Source: an uncultured Ignavibacteria bacterium (lineage in GTDB: Bacteria; Bacteroidota; Ignavibacteria; Kapaibacteriales; UBA961). Taken from it: a stretch of 10,711 bases of DNA. Under the pieces are notes generated by a model. It did not search any database. It saw only the letters and a program-made list of their open reading frames with translations, and was not told the DNA's origin. The stretch spans positions 1 to 10,711 of the forward strand of contig CALMMI010000669.1 of the NCBI GenBank assembly GCA_937868245.1. The letters run 5' to 3'. Shown here in pieces: positions 1-7,064 of the stretch. Positions within the stretch are counted from its first letter, which is position 1. Each line of letters begins with the position of its first letter. Both the position numbers and the translations under genes were made by a program.

Positions 1-1
1 G

Positions 2-721
2 TTCGATAGTCCGTGGTATTTGGAATTATACAGCCACAGAACGGCAGCGGAAGCAGGAAAAGCAATATCCTTATTTGAATCGGTAACAGGTATTAAGGCT
101 GGTGGGAAGGTACTGGATTTATGCTGCGGCACCGGTCGCCATGCACGTACTCTGGCAGAGATTGGATATGATGTGATGGGAATAGACTATTCACATTTTT
201 TCATTAACAAAGCAAATGCTGAAAATACATTAGAGAATTTGCGGTATGAACATTGCGATATGCGCGATCCATATCCCGGTACACCATACGACGCTATTGT
301 AAATTTCTTTACAAGTTTTGGGTATTTTGAAGAAGATTGCGAGAACGGACTTGTACTCCAAAGAGTTCATGCAGCCTTGAAAAATGACGGTTGGTTCATG
401 CTTGATTTTTTAAATGAGGAGTATGTGCGCCGAACATTAGTACCCAAAAGTGTGAAGGAACTTACAGGAGCAATCATAACCGAATGTAGAAAGATAGACG
501 ACAAATTTGTAGTAAAGGATATAACTATAGAGGTTGAAGGACATAATGGAGGTCCATTAAAATTTCAGGAGCGTGTGCGACTTTATAACTTAGCTGAACT
601 CAATTCATTACATGACGAAGCAAAACTCCTGATTAACAAATGTTTCGGCGGCTATATGGGTGAGGAGTTCAACCAGTCAGTTTCCAAACGTTTGATTCTC
701 TTCTCGCAGCCTGTAAAGTAA
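2..721 (+). CDS. Class I SAM-dependent methyltransferase (5'-truncated by window edge)
   Basis: This is the C-terminal part of a small-molecule or general class I methyltransferase that uses S-adenosylmethionine; the substrate cannot be told. The reading frame is open to the first base. The residues ahead of the only in-window start candidate (a TTG at 20) read FDSPWYLELYSHRT, which resembles the WFxSPYYxxLYxxR opening typical of this family in Bacteroidota. The TTG is therefore an internal Leu codon and the true start lies a few codons before the window. SAM-binding motif I is clear (VLDLCCGTGRHA, bases about 110-145), followed by the acidic end of strand 2 (GIDYS), a motif II/III-like CDMRDPYP and the post-motif ALKNDGWFMLDFLN. 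The frame ends in TAA at 719-721. It belongs to the 'methyltransferase domain-containing protein' group that also includes sugar-, tRNA- and metabolite-modifying enzymes. Nothing nearby names a substrate. Confidence 0.88.
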   Translation, partial: FDSPWYLELYSHRTAAEAGKAISLFESVTGIKAGGKVLDLCCGTGRHARTLAEIGYDVMGIDYSHFFINKANAENTLENLRYEHCDMRDPYPGTPYDAIVNFFTSFGYFEEDCENGLVLQRVHAALKNDGWFMLDFLNEEYVRRTLVPKSVKELTGAIITECRKIDDKFVVKDITIEVEGHNGGPLKFQERVRLYNLAELNSLHDEAKLLINKCFGGYMGEEFNQSVSKRLILFSQPVK

Positions 722-744
722 TATAGATAAATGTAATTAATATG

Positions 745-774
745 TTGTCACCCTGAGCCCGTCGAAGGGTTCAA
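745..774. repeat. REP-like imperfect palindrome
   Basis: The 30-base segment contains ACCCT (750-754) and its reverse complement AGGGT (766-770) around an 11-base centre, GAGCCCGTCGA, with outer TTG/CAA also complementary. The segment is much more GC-rich than the surrounding AT-rich spacer. The core (CACCCTGAGCCCGTCGAAGG) closely resembles an interspersed repeat that I recall seeing in intergenic regions of many bacterial genomes and that is often treated as REP-like. It lies 23 bases after the methyltransferase stop codon, where such elements commonly sit, and could also act as a transcription-end hairpin. Only one copy is in this window, so repetition is from memory, not shown here. Confidence 0.5.
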
Positions 775-882
775 TTACTTGCCAAATTTAAGTAAGCACG
801 TTAAAAAAAAGTACCAATAACTACTATGAACTCTATCCAGAACTCTGTGAAGCCCTGCGGGAAATCTTAAAAATAAAAGAAT

Positions 883-1485
883 ATGAAAACGACTTACACC
901 ATCATAACAGTAGCAGCAATCCTTCTATCTTCATGCACCCTATTCTCCACAAGAGATCCAGAAGACCCCACATCAGGACGTTCTACATTCATTCCACCAA
1001 CATCACCCCTTACAGTAATCTCAAATTTTAAAAGTGCAATTGCCGAGAAGAACACTGAAAATTTTGTTTCCTGTTTCTCTGATACCTCACGCGGGGGGAG
1101 CAGAATGTATGTATTCGAGCCAAGCGCAGCTGTGAGTGCACAGTTCCCAAGTATTTTTCAATCATGGAATATTAGTTCCGAACGGCAGTCCTTTCTTGCC
1201 ATGCTTGGTAAATTGCCAACCGATGTAGTACCCATCCTGCAACTGAACAATACCCAAACAACGTATCCTTCCCCTGATTCCGCTGTTTACGAGGCAGATT
1301 ATGTACTTACGGTAAAACATACCATGCAGACTATTCCGACGGCGGTAGCGGGTTATATGAGGCTTACGATTGCAGTTCAAACAAGCGGGCTATGGAGTAT
1401 TACCAGATGGACAGATTCCAGCCCGTCGCAACCTGATAGTATTAATGCTACATGGTCGCTGTTGAAGGCGAAGTTTAGTAATTGA
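883..1485 (+). CDS. Putative lipoprotein of unknown function
   Basis: The 200-residue product starts MKTTYTIITVAAILLSSC. This is a short basic N-terminus, a hydrophobic segment and a lipobox L-S-S-C with the lipidated cysteine at residue 18, so the protein should be exported, acylated and anchored in a membrane. The next stretch, RDPEDPTSGRSTFIPPTSP, is a polar Pro/Ser/Thr-rich linker. It is followed by a segment (VISNFKSAIAEKNTENFVSCFSD) that looks like the first helices of an NTF2/SnoaL-like fold, where small 'accumulate in a pocket' domains often begin with this pattern. The rest alternates beta-strand-like segments and ends in a Trp-rich ITRWTD element. I associate this head (PEDPTSGRS...) with lipoproteins of Ignavibacteria/Kapabacteria-type genomes, but know no function. 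There is no Shine-Dalgarno, only an A-rich leader. The stop codon lies 4 bases from the end of the convergent SIR2-TPR gene. Confidence 0.85.
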   Translation: MKTTYTIITVAAILLSSCTLFSTRDPEDPTSGRSTFIPPTSPLTVISNFKSAIAEKNTENFVSCFSDTSRGGSRMYVFEPSAAVSAQFPSIFQSWNISSERQSFLAMLGKLPTDVVPILQLNNTQTTYPSPDSAVYEADYVLTVKHTMQTIPTAVAGYMRLTIAVQTSGLWSITRWTDSSPSQPDSINATWSLLKAKFSN

Positions 1486-1489
1486 AGGA

Positions 1490-4156
1490 CTATTCTTGAT
1501 TGTATTTTGTTAGTAATGCAGTAAAATTTGGATTATCTAAAAATAATTTCCAGTCATCGTCATTTTTAATATAAGTTATTGTTACTTCTTTGTTTTTTAA
1601 ACTAATATCAAGAAATTTTAGTGCTTTGTTTCTGTCATTTCTCTTTGCATGGATACATGCTAAATTATAAGATTTTCCTCCCAATTTGAAACCTAGAGTC
1701 GCTTTCTCTAAACTCTGCTCAAAGAGCTTCTCATCATTTTTTAATATTGCTAAATCAGAAATTGCAATTCCCCAATTAGAGTAAGCAATTTCATTTTTTG
1801 GATTTACCTTAATTGCTTTTTCATACTTTTCAAAACTCAGTCTGTAAAGTTCTTCACTGCTTTTTTGTTTTGCCAATAGATATATTGCATTCCCCCAGTT
1901 AATGTAAGCATTATCATAGTCTGAATTTATTTCAATGGCTTTTTGGAATTTTTCAAAACTTTGAATATAAAGCTCCTCTTCATTAGTTAATTTAGCTAAA
2001 TCGATAATTGCGTTACCCCAATTATTGTAAGCAGAATCGTTCTTTGAGTTCAATTGTATTGTATTCTCAAATTTCTTAAAACTCTTCCTATACAGTGTTT
2101 TGTCATTTACTTGCTTTGCTAAATCGTAAAGTGCATTTCCCCAATAAAAGTATGCAGAATCATATTTTGGATTTAATTCTATTGCTTTTTGGAATTTTTC
2201 AAAACTTTGTTCATAAAGTAGCTCGACTTTTTTAAGTTTTGCTAAATAATAAATAGCAATACCCCAATTATTATAAGCCATATTATTCTTCGTGTTAATT
2301 TCAATAGCTTTTTTAAACTTTTCAAAACTTTGAGTATATAGCTGTTCGTTGTTTTCTAAGTTTGCTAAAGAATACAGTGTAATACCCCAGCTTGTATATG
2401 CTAAATCATTCTTTGGATTTATTTCAATAGCTTTTTTGAATTTCTCAATACCATCTATATAGTGCTGAATCCTATTAGATGACTTTTTGGCATTTTTCAA
2501 ATCACCTAAATTAGAAAGAGCCACTCCCCAACTAGTGTAAGCCATGTCGTGTTTTGAATTTAATTCAATAGCCTTTTTAAATTTCTCAAAACTCTGTTTA
2601 TATAATATTTCGTCGTTCATTAATTTTGCCAAAGAGTAAATTGCAATACCCCAACTATTATAAGCCAAGCCATACTTTGGATTTAATTCTATAGCTATCT
2701 TGAATTTTTCAAAACTTTTGATATAAAGTTCCTTATTGTTCTCTAAACTAGCCATATGAACAATAGCATTTCCCCAATTATGATATGCGTAACTATTTTG
2801 CGAATTCAGTTCAGTGGCCTTTTTGAATTTCTCAAGACTTAGTTCATAGAGATTAAAATCGCTTTTCAGGTTTGCCAATGAATAAATTGCGGTGCCCCAA
2901 TTATAATATATAAAATCGTCTTCCGTGCTTAATCTTGCTGCTTTTTTGAATTTTTCAAAACTTTGTTCATAGAAATCTACATCAGCGTTGGAGCTTGCTA
3001 TTTCAGATAGCACAATTCCCCAAGTATTAAATAAATTTGCTATTAAAGAGTTTATTTCTTCATTGTTTAGTGCTTTAGCTGCTTCTTCAAAAGATTGTAT
3101 TTCACCAGAATCAAAATCTTCATTAATTATAATATCAATAATTTGCTTTTTTAGTAATCCGATGTTAATTTCTACTGTTAAATTCTCAGAATTTGTAATT
3201 TTACCTTCTTCAAATTGCAGTATTGCAGTATCGACATTCTTCTTAGCAATTTCTAACCTTGCTTTCACACCTTTAAAATGCTCTTTATCATCAATATCAA
3301 CTATTTTACTAAGAGTATGTTTTAAGGCAGTAAACGGTTTATCAATTATAAATGGTTGTTCTAATTTTAGCTCGGTACATAATTCAAGCATAAAAGAATC
3401 AGCGTCATATCCTTTTATTAGATATGAGCTTGTAAGGGGTTTATCTAATAAATCATTACAAACATTATCTTCAGGTTTCTTATCGTAGAGTGTGATCCAA
3501 TACAACCCGTTAACAAAAGCTCCTAGTTTGATGATATGATTAAAAATAGGATCACCTCCACTATAACCTATAAAAATCCAAGGTCTTCCATTCTTGATAC
3601 TGTTTAATATCGGAGGAACTACTTCATTTACTTTTGCCATTTCATCAGGTGTATTTAGTAACCAAAGCCCATGATGTTGTCCATGAAGATAAACTACAGA
3701 TTTTTCTTTAAATCTTGAAGTGGTTAAATCTTTCAGGTTAGATAAATCATATGTAGGTGGAAAATAATTGAACAAGGCCAATGCTCGTAACATGAGGTAA
3801 TCAAAATTAACTGTCAGAACATAATCTACATATTCTTCAGACATTAATTGTGCTAAATAAATATGAGTTACATTAATGTTTGCGTTATCAATATAATCGT
3901 TTAACAATTTATTTCTCTCATATTGAGTGAGGCACTCCATTAATTTTGAGTAGTCTTTTGAATTAGCTTCAGATAATTTTTGTATCTTGGTGTTTTTCGG
4001 ATATTTTTTCAGAATATCTTCAACTATTTCATATGCTAAGGGGATATTACCTGTTTTGGAAGCACCAGCACCTAAAAATACTATAGGTTTAGGTAAGTTA
4101 TTTTCCTTTGCTTCCTGAATTAAGTACGCTAGGTCTTTTATAGTGGAGATATTCAT
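1490..4156 (-). CDS. SIR2-domain protein with C-terminal TPR array; candidate anti-phage NADase
   Basis: The product has 888 residues. Residues about 10-260 form a SIR2 domain with all core motifs: GAGAS (29-33), TVNFD (115-119), LHG with His158, and GYSGGDP (197-203). The presumed catalytic pair Asn117/His158 has nearly the spacing reported for the defence NADase ThsA (N112/H152). I see no paired-cysteine zinc module as in protein deacetylases. A charged helical linker (about 260-374) leads to eleven TPR-like units (375-830; consensus AYxNWGxAIxxLA...LYxQSFEKFxKAIELNPK) and a capping tail (831-888). In known bacterial systems such SIR2 domains deplete NAD+ after phage sensing; TPRs usually bind partners or ligands. 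No partner gene is adjacent, so it may act alone. I chose the ATG at 4156: an upstream in-frame TTG at 4201 lies inside the likely -7 box, and AAGGA precedes the ATG. The gene is AT-richer than its neighbours and alone on this strand. The defence role is inferred. Confidence 0.9.
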   Translation of the reverse strand: MNISTIKDLAYLIQEAKENNLPKPIVFLGAGASKTGNIPLAYEIVEDILKKYPKNTKIQKLSEANSKDYSKLMECLTQYERNKLLNDYIDNANINVTHIYLAQLMSEEYVDYVLTVNFDYLMLRALALFNYFPPTYDLSNLKDLTTSRFKEKSVVYLHGQHHGLWLLNTPDEMAKVNEVVPPILNSIKNGRPWIFIGYSGGDPIFNHIIKLGAFVNGLYWITLYDKKPEDNVCNDLLDKPLTSSYLIKGYDADSFMLELCTELKLEQPFIIDKPFTALKHTLSKIVDIDDKEHFKGVKARLEIAKKNVDTAILQFEEGKITNSENLTVEINIGLLKKQIIDIIINEDFDSGEIQSFEEAAKALNNEEINSLIANLFNTWGIVLSEIASSNADVDFYEQSFEKFKKAARLSTEDDFIYYNWGTAIYSLANLKSDFNLYELSLEKFKKATELNSQNSYAYHNWGNAIVHMASLENNKELYIKSFEKFKIAIELNPKYGLAYNSWGIAIYSLAKLMNDEILYKQSFEKFKKAIELNSKHDMAYTSWGVALSNLGDLKNAKKSSNRIQHYIDGIEKFKKAIEINPKNDLAYTSWGITLYSLANLENNEQLYTQSFEKFKKAIEINTKNNMAYNNWGIAIYYLAKLKKVELLYEQSFEKFQKAIELNPKYDSAYFYWGNALYDLAKQVNDKTLYRKSFKKFENTIQLNSKNDSAYNNWGNAIIDLAKLTNEEELYIQSFEKFQKAIEINSDYDNAYINWGNAIYLLAKQKSSEELYRLSFEKYEKAIKVNPKNEIAYSNWGIAISDLAILKNDEKLFEQSLEKATLGFKLGGKSYNLACIHAKRNDRNKALKFLDISLKNKEVTITYIKNDDDWKLFLDNPNFTALLTKYNQE
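1667..3034 (-). repeat. Eleven tandem TPR-encoding units, about 123 bp period
   Basis: Within the SIR2-TPR gene, 456 codons divide exactly into eleven consecutive units: nine of 41 residues, one of 47 (the fifth, with a six-residue insertion ending SSNRIQHYIDGIEKF instead of LYxQSFEKF) and a last one of 40. Each unit has the invariant Trp-Gly near its start, a Leu-Ala in the first helix, and the SFEKF-KAIELN second helix. The 41-residue period is longer than the usual 34 of TPRs, because of a longer loop between the two helices. At the DNA level, short stretches such as TTTTTCAAAACTTTG (+ strand) recur unit after unit, so the copies are related duplicates. Confidence 0.9.
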
Positions 4157-4198
4157 TTCCTTATTATACGAAGCTATGTTGTAGAATAAATATTTACC

Positions 4199-4231
4199 CA
4201 AAATTAACTAATTTTACACACTAAGTACAAA
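4199..4231 (-). promoter_or_regulatory. Bacteroidota-type promoter for the SIR2-TPR gene
   Basis: Read on the - strand, TTTG (4231-4228) is followed after 21 bases by TAATTTTG (4206-4199). This matches the Bacteroidota sigma factor consensus, TTTG at -33, a spacer of about 19-21, and TAnnTTTG at -7. Transcription would start near 4192, giving a leader of about 36 bases before the ATG at 4156. It also argues against translation from the TTG at 4201, which is part of the -7 box. Confidence 0.6.
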
Positions 4232-4326
4232 TAGAGATAGAATTCAATTGTGTTTGCATCTAATTTTTCATCTGTTAATAAAAGCTAAGACCCCGAAAAT
4301 CACCAAGAACTTCACCTTATACTTCG

Positions 4327-4334
4327 TATTTTTG
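4327..4334 (+). promoter_or_regulatory. Possible -7 box before the PD40/OmpA gene
   Basis: TATTTTTG fits the TAnnTTTG -7 consensus and lies 65 bases before the ATG at 4400. I find no matching TTTG at the expected -33 distance, so this is a half-supported promoter. The 198-base divergent intergenic region (4202-4399) otherwise shows no gene or strong hairpin. Confidence 0.35.
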
Positions 4335-4399
4335 TAAAATGGAGACGAACTCTTCTCTCAACATTCATATTGAATAGTTAAGTCAACTCTTAAATCCCT

Positions 4400-5683
4400 A
4401 TGCTCAAACAAACACTCATATCCCTATTCCTAATAACAGCATCCCTCTCTGCCCAGCAGAAGAAACCGATGATTTCCGTCCCTGATTTTAATTGTAAAGT
4501 ACGGTTGCCCGGCGTGATAAACTCATACCGCCCTACAATTCAACCACTTCTTACACCCGATGGTAAACGTCTCTATTTTGACAGAAAATACCACCCGTTG
4601 AATGTGGGGATGAACAAAGACTGCGATGATATTTGGTATTCCGACCGTAATTCCGACGGAACTTGGAACGCGCCGGTAAACGTAGGTCCTCCGCTGAACA
4701 CATCCGATTGCGATGTTCTCTTCTCTATCTCTCCCGATGGAAAAACAGCATTAGTGGGCGGGGAATATGAAAACGGAGTTAAACACCCCGGATTCTCAAT
4801 GACCAAATGGGACGGGAAAGCATGGGGAACTCCTCAAAAAATAGTGATTCCTGATTTCTATAACCGTTCCGGGTATTTCTACGCCAATCTGAGTGCGGAT
4901 GGGAATGTAATGCTAATGGGCTTGCAACGTGACGATACCCAAGGAAGTTTGGATTTGTATTTTTCGCTCAAAGATAAATCCGGTGTATGGTCTGCACCGA
5001 AAACATTAGGTGCAGTGGTAAATACAAAAGGATTTGATGTTTCACCCTTTCTGGCATTGGACGGAAAGACTTTGTATTATTCCACCGACGGGCTTGGAGG
5101 GTATGGCAAAGCCGATTTATTTATGACCCATAGATTAGATGAAACATGGCAAAACTGGTCGAAGCCAATCAATCTTGGCGGGTCAATTAATACAGAGGCT
5201 GATGAACACTCGGTTTCGCTCAATGCTTCGGGTGATACCGCCTGTATCGTCTCGAGTGATTCGGTGAATGAACTTGAAGGCATCTATTTTGTGTGTTTGC
5301 CTACGGAGGTACGTCCGCAAAAAGTGAATTTGGAAAAGTTGATTAAGGAGATTCCGAGAGAGAAAGTCACGCTGCCGAAGATATATTTTGAATCGAAGGA
5401 AAGTACACTATCCCAAGAAAACCTAGAGTTACTGGAAAGGTCAATTGCTGAGCTAAAAAACGCAAAAGAAATTATTATTACAGGGTATGCCGATGATATA
5501 GGCTCTGATGGTTATAATATGAATCTCTCTAAACTCCGGGCAACAGCTGTTCGTGAATTTTTGGAAAAGAACAAAGTTGGGAAGATTAAATTGGTAGCCA
5601 ATGGTGAGAAAGCTCTTAAAAATTCAACTCCTGCAGAGGAGATGCGGAAGGAAAATCGGCGGGTGGATATTGAGGTGCGTTAA
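4400..5683 (+). CDS. PD40 beta-propeller / OmpA-family cell-envelope protein
   Basis: The 427-residue product begins with a signal peptide (about residues 1-18, ending SLSA before QQ). The middle region has about five PD40/WD40-like blades marked by repeated S/T-PDG-K-x-L/A-Y/V elements (TPDGKRLYF, SPDGKTALV, SADGNVMLM, ALDGKTLYY, NASGDTACI), each followed by DIWYSDR- or DLFMTHR-like strands. These form a beta-propeller. The last 103 residues (325-427) are an OmpA-like peptidoglycan-binding domain: IYFESKESTL, GYADDIGSDGYNMNLSKLR and a final NRRVDIEV. Asp365 and Arg380 correspond to the pair that grips diaminopimelate in OmpA and have the same spacing of 15. The protein is expected in the periplasm or on the inner face of the outer membrane, tethered to peptidoglycan. 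PD40-OmpA fusions are common in Bacteroidota; some are linked to gliding and type IX secretion, but no such partner genes are here, so a specific role cannot be given. Confidence 0.92.
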   Translation: MLKQTLISLFLITASLSAQQKKPMISVPDFNCKVRLPGVINSYRPTIQPLLTPDGKRLYFDRKYHPLNVGMNKDCDDIWYSDRNSDGTWNAPVNVGPPLNTSDCDVLFSISPDGKTALVGGEYENGVKHPGFSMTKWDGKAWGTPQKIVIPDFYNRSGYFYANLSADGNVMLMGLQRDDTQGSLDLYFSLKDKSGVWSAPKTLGAVVNTKGFDVSPFLALDGKTLYYSTDGLGGYGKADLFMTHRLDETWQNWSKPINLGGSINTEADEHSVSLNASGDTACIVSSDSVNELEGIYFVCLPTEVRPQKVNLEKLIKEIPREKVTLPKIYFESKESTLSQENLELLERSIAELKNAKEIIITGYADDIGSDGYNMNLSKLRATAVREFLEKNKVGKIKLVANGEKALKNSTPAEEMRKENRRVDIEVR

Positions 5684-5758
5684 AAAGGGGGGGATGAAAC
5701 CAGTTGCAATTTCAGTTATTTAAAATACAATATAGTTTTTTAATTTATCATTCTTTCA

Positions 5759-6205
5759 ATGAAATTATTATTTGCAATTTTAACATTTTCTTTTGTAACA
5801 TTGATTGCTGTATTCGGACAAAGTATCGACAGTTTGAAGCTGTCTGACAAAGAAGTTCCTGCCGGGTATAGAGCCTCTAAGGAAAATCTATGTATTTCGA
5901 TTCAGGCCCGTACTTTTTACGACAACCCCTCTATGTTTGAAATGATAATAGGAAAAATTAAAAGTAAGAAAATCCAAAGTTTTGATAGTGAATCCGACAA
6001 AGGGAGCATTTTATATTTTGAATTTGCAGATGTGTTTAAAGGGGAGAGCTTCATGAAAGGATTATTATGGGGTGAAGATAAACCTACAGTAGAGCATCCT
6101 GAAGAGATATTTTCAAAGGGGAATATTCTTGTTGTTTGGAGCTTTAAGAAAGAAAGCCCGATAAAGAAAGTATCGATGGACAAAGTAAAAGCACTATTGA
6201 AATGA
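5759..6205 (+). CDS. Small secreted protein of unknown function
   Basis: I do not recognise this 148-residue protein. It opens with a typical signal peptide (MKLLFAILTFSFVTLIAVFG, cleavage likely after Gly20), so it should reach the periplasm or beyond. The mature part of about 128 residues is mixed alpha/beta and strongly charged, has one cysteine (in ENLCISIQ), no repeats and no membrane segment. The segment GSILYFEFADVFKGESFMKGLLWGE followed by ILVVWSF suggests a single compact domain with buried beta strands, and the C-terminus is a lysine-rich helix (KKVSMDKVKALLK). It starts 75 bases after the OmpA-family gene and ends 29 bases before the SanA-like gene, so it may be co-transcribed with the latter. 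There is no convincing ribosome binding site, as is usual in this genome. The complete frame, signal peptide and fitting spacing make it a real gene. Confidence 0.8.
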   Translation: MKLLFAILTFSFVTLIAVFGQSIDSLKLSDKEVPAGYRASKENLCISIQARTFYDNPSMFEMIIGKIKSKKIQSFDSESDKGSILYFEFADVFKGESFMKGLLWGEDKPTVEHPEEIFSKGNILVVWSFKKESPIKKVSMDKVKALLK

Positions 6206-6234
6206 AAATATTCAATAGTATCTGACTTCATACT

Positions 6235-6876
6235 ATGAAAAAACTCATGCGTTATAAATGGCTTATCCTCTCAACCCTTACTATCTTTCTAATAGTAACG
6301 ATTTGGGCTAACCGTACTGTAACCGAAACAAGTGAGCAGTATATCACCGGAAATATTGAAAACCTGGCTGATAATAATATAGGGTTACTCCTTGGAACAA
6401 GCAAGAATCTTGCAAATGGAAATAATAACCAATTCTTTTTTAACAGAATTGATGCCACAGTAGAGCTATACTCTAAAAGAAAAATCAAGAACATAATCAT
6501 CAGCGGCGATAACAGCACGGTAGGGTATAATGAACCGCAGGACATGAAAGAGGAACTCGTCAAACGGGGGATACCTGAAAACCATATTTATTTGGATTAT
6601 GCAGGATTCAGAACATTGGATGCCGTTATTCGAGCCAGGGAAATTTTCGGGCAGAATTCCTTTACGGTGATTTCCCAAAAGTTCCATAATGAGCGAGCAG
6701 TCTATATAGCGCGAAAGAATGGTATCAATGCTTTCGGATATAATGCAAAAGAAGTGGATGCCTATAATGGGTTCAAAACAAAAGTACGCGAGCTTTTTGC
6801 CCGTGATAAGGTATTCATAGACTTACTATTCGGAGTGAAACCCAAATTCCTTGGAGAAAAGATAATAATTGGTTGA
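6235..6876 (+). CDS. sanA: SanA/YdcF-family (DUF218) membrane-anchored protein
   Basis: The 213-residue product has one N-terminal membrane segment (about 9-24, WLILSTLTIFLIVTIW), after which the chain should lie in the periplasm. The DUF218 fold is indicated by IGLLLGTSK (49-57), IIISGDN (87-93), a conserved acidic/helical block EPQDMKEELVKRGIP, YAGFRTLDAVIRA (122-134), VISQKFHNERA (145-155) and an alternating helix/strand order. The C-terminal KTKVRELFARDKVFIDLL...KPKFLG is the signature of the SanA branch rather than of ElyC or YdcF proper. In Escherichia coli, SanA supports the envelope barrier against vancomycin at high temperature; its biochemical activity is not settled. The length (SanA is about 239 residues) fits. 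It follows a small secreted protein by 29 bases. The symbol reflects family membership, not tested function. Confidence 0.85.
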   Translation: MKKLMRYKWLILSTLTIFLIVTIWANRTVTETSEQYITGNIENLADNNIGLLLGTSKNLANGNNNQFFFNRIDATVELYSKRKIKNIIISGDNSTVGYNEPQDMKEELVKRGIPENHIYLDYAGFRTLDAVIRAREIFGQNSFTVISQKFHNERAVYIARKNGINAFGYNAKEVDAYNGFKTKVRELFARDKVFIDLLFGVKPKFLGEKIIIG

Positions 6877-7020
6877 AAACAGATTGAAATCTTGGCTGTT
6901 CATCAATTCCTCGTCACGGTATTATTCCGCTGTGTGATACTTCCTTACTTGATGTTTTTTTGATAGTCCCCCCATCAGAAAATAGTAACTTTTCAATATG
7001 GAAATGTCATTGGATATGTG

Positions 7021-7028
7021 TATGTTTG
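7021..7028 (+). promoter_or_regulatory. Possible -7 box of the umuDC operon
   Basis: TATGTTTG matches TAnnTTTG and lies 37 bases before the umuD ATG, giving a leader of about 30 bases. No clear TTTG occurs at the -33 distance (only TTTC further off), which could fit a promoter that is weak or controlled. The rest of the 188-base gap 6877-7064 has no gene and no strong palindrome; an E. coli-type LexA box (CTG-N10-CAG) is not visible. Confidence 0.35.
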
Positions 7029-7051
7029 CATCATAATCTTTCACAGAAAAC

Positions 7052-7056
7052 AAGGA
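7052..7056 (+). promoter_or_regulatory. umuD: Shine-Dalgarno that sets the umuD start
   Basis: AAGGA lies 8 bases before the ATG at 7065, a standard spacing and unusual in this window where most genes lack one. It supports 7065 as the start rather than an in-frame TTG at 6960, which would add 35 residues unlike any UmuD. Confidence 0.6.
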
Positions 7057-7064
7057 TAACCATT

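Noticed and set aside
20..22. TTG as start of the methyltransferase
   Set aside because: The frame stays open upstream to base 2 and the preceding residues match the family's N-terminus, so the gene begins outside the window.
792..882. Open stretch reading YYELYPELCEALREILK, possibly the tail of a decayed gene
   Set aside because: It has no start codon, is bounded by a stop at 789-791, and runs on into the lipoprotein gene in another frame. A 14-codon ATG frame at 826-870 is equally unsupported. Decay remains possible but cannot be shown.
1667..3034. Tandem repeat array as a CRISPR locus
   Set aside because: The 123-bp units are contiguous, divergent and in frame, encode TPR helices, and lack unique spacers.
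2988..3488. 166-codon open frame on the + strand inside the SIR2-TPR gene
   Set aside because: It is antisense to well-conserved SIR2-TPR coding sequence; its product is Ser/Ile/Leu-rich with no domain, typical of a mirror frame of an AT-rich gene.
5687..5693. Run of seven G after the OmpA-family stop as a phase-variable tract
   Set aside because: It lies outside any coding region or recognised promoter; the 9-codon ATG frame after it (5694-5723) has no sign of being a gene.
6960..7064. N-terminal extension of UmuD from a TTG
   Set aside because: The ATG at 7065 has a good AAGGA 8 bases ahead and gives a normal UmuD length; the extension resembles no UmuD sequence.
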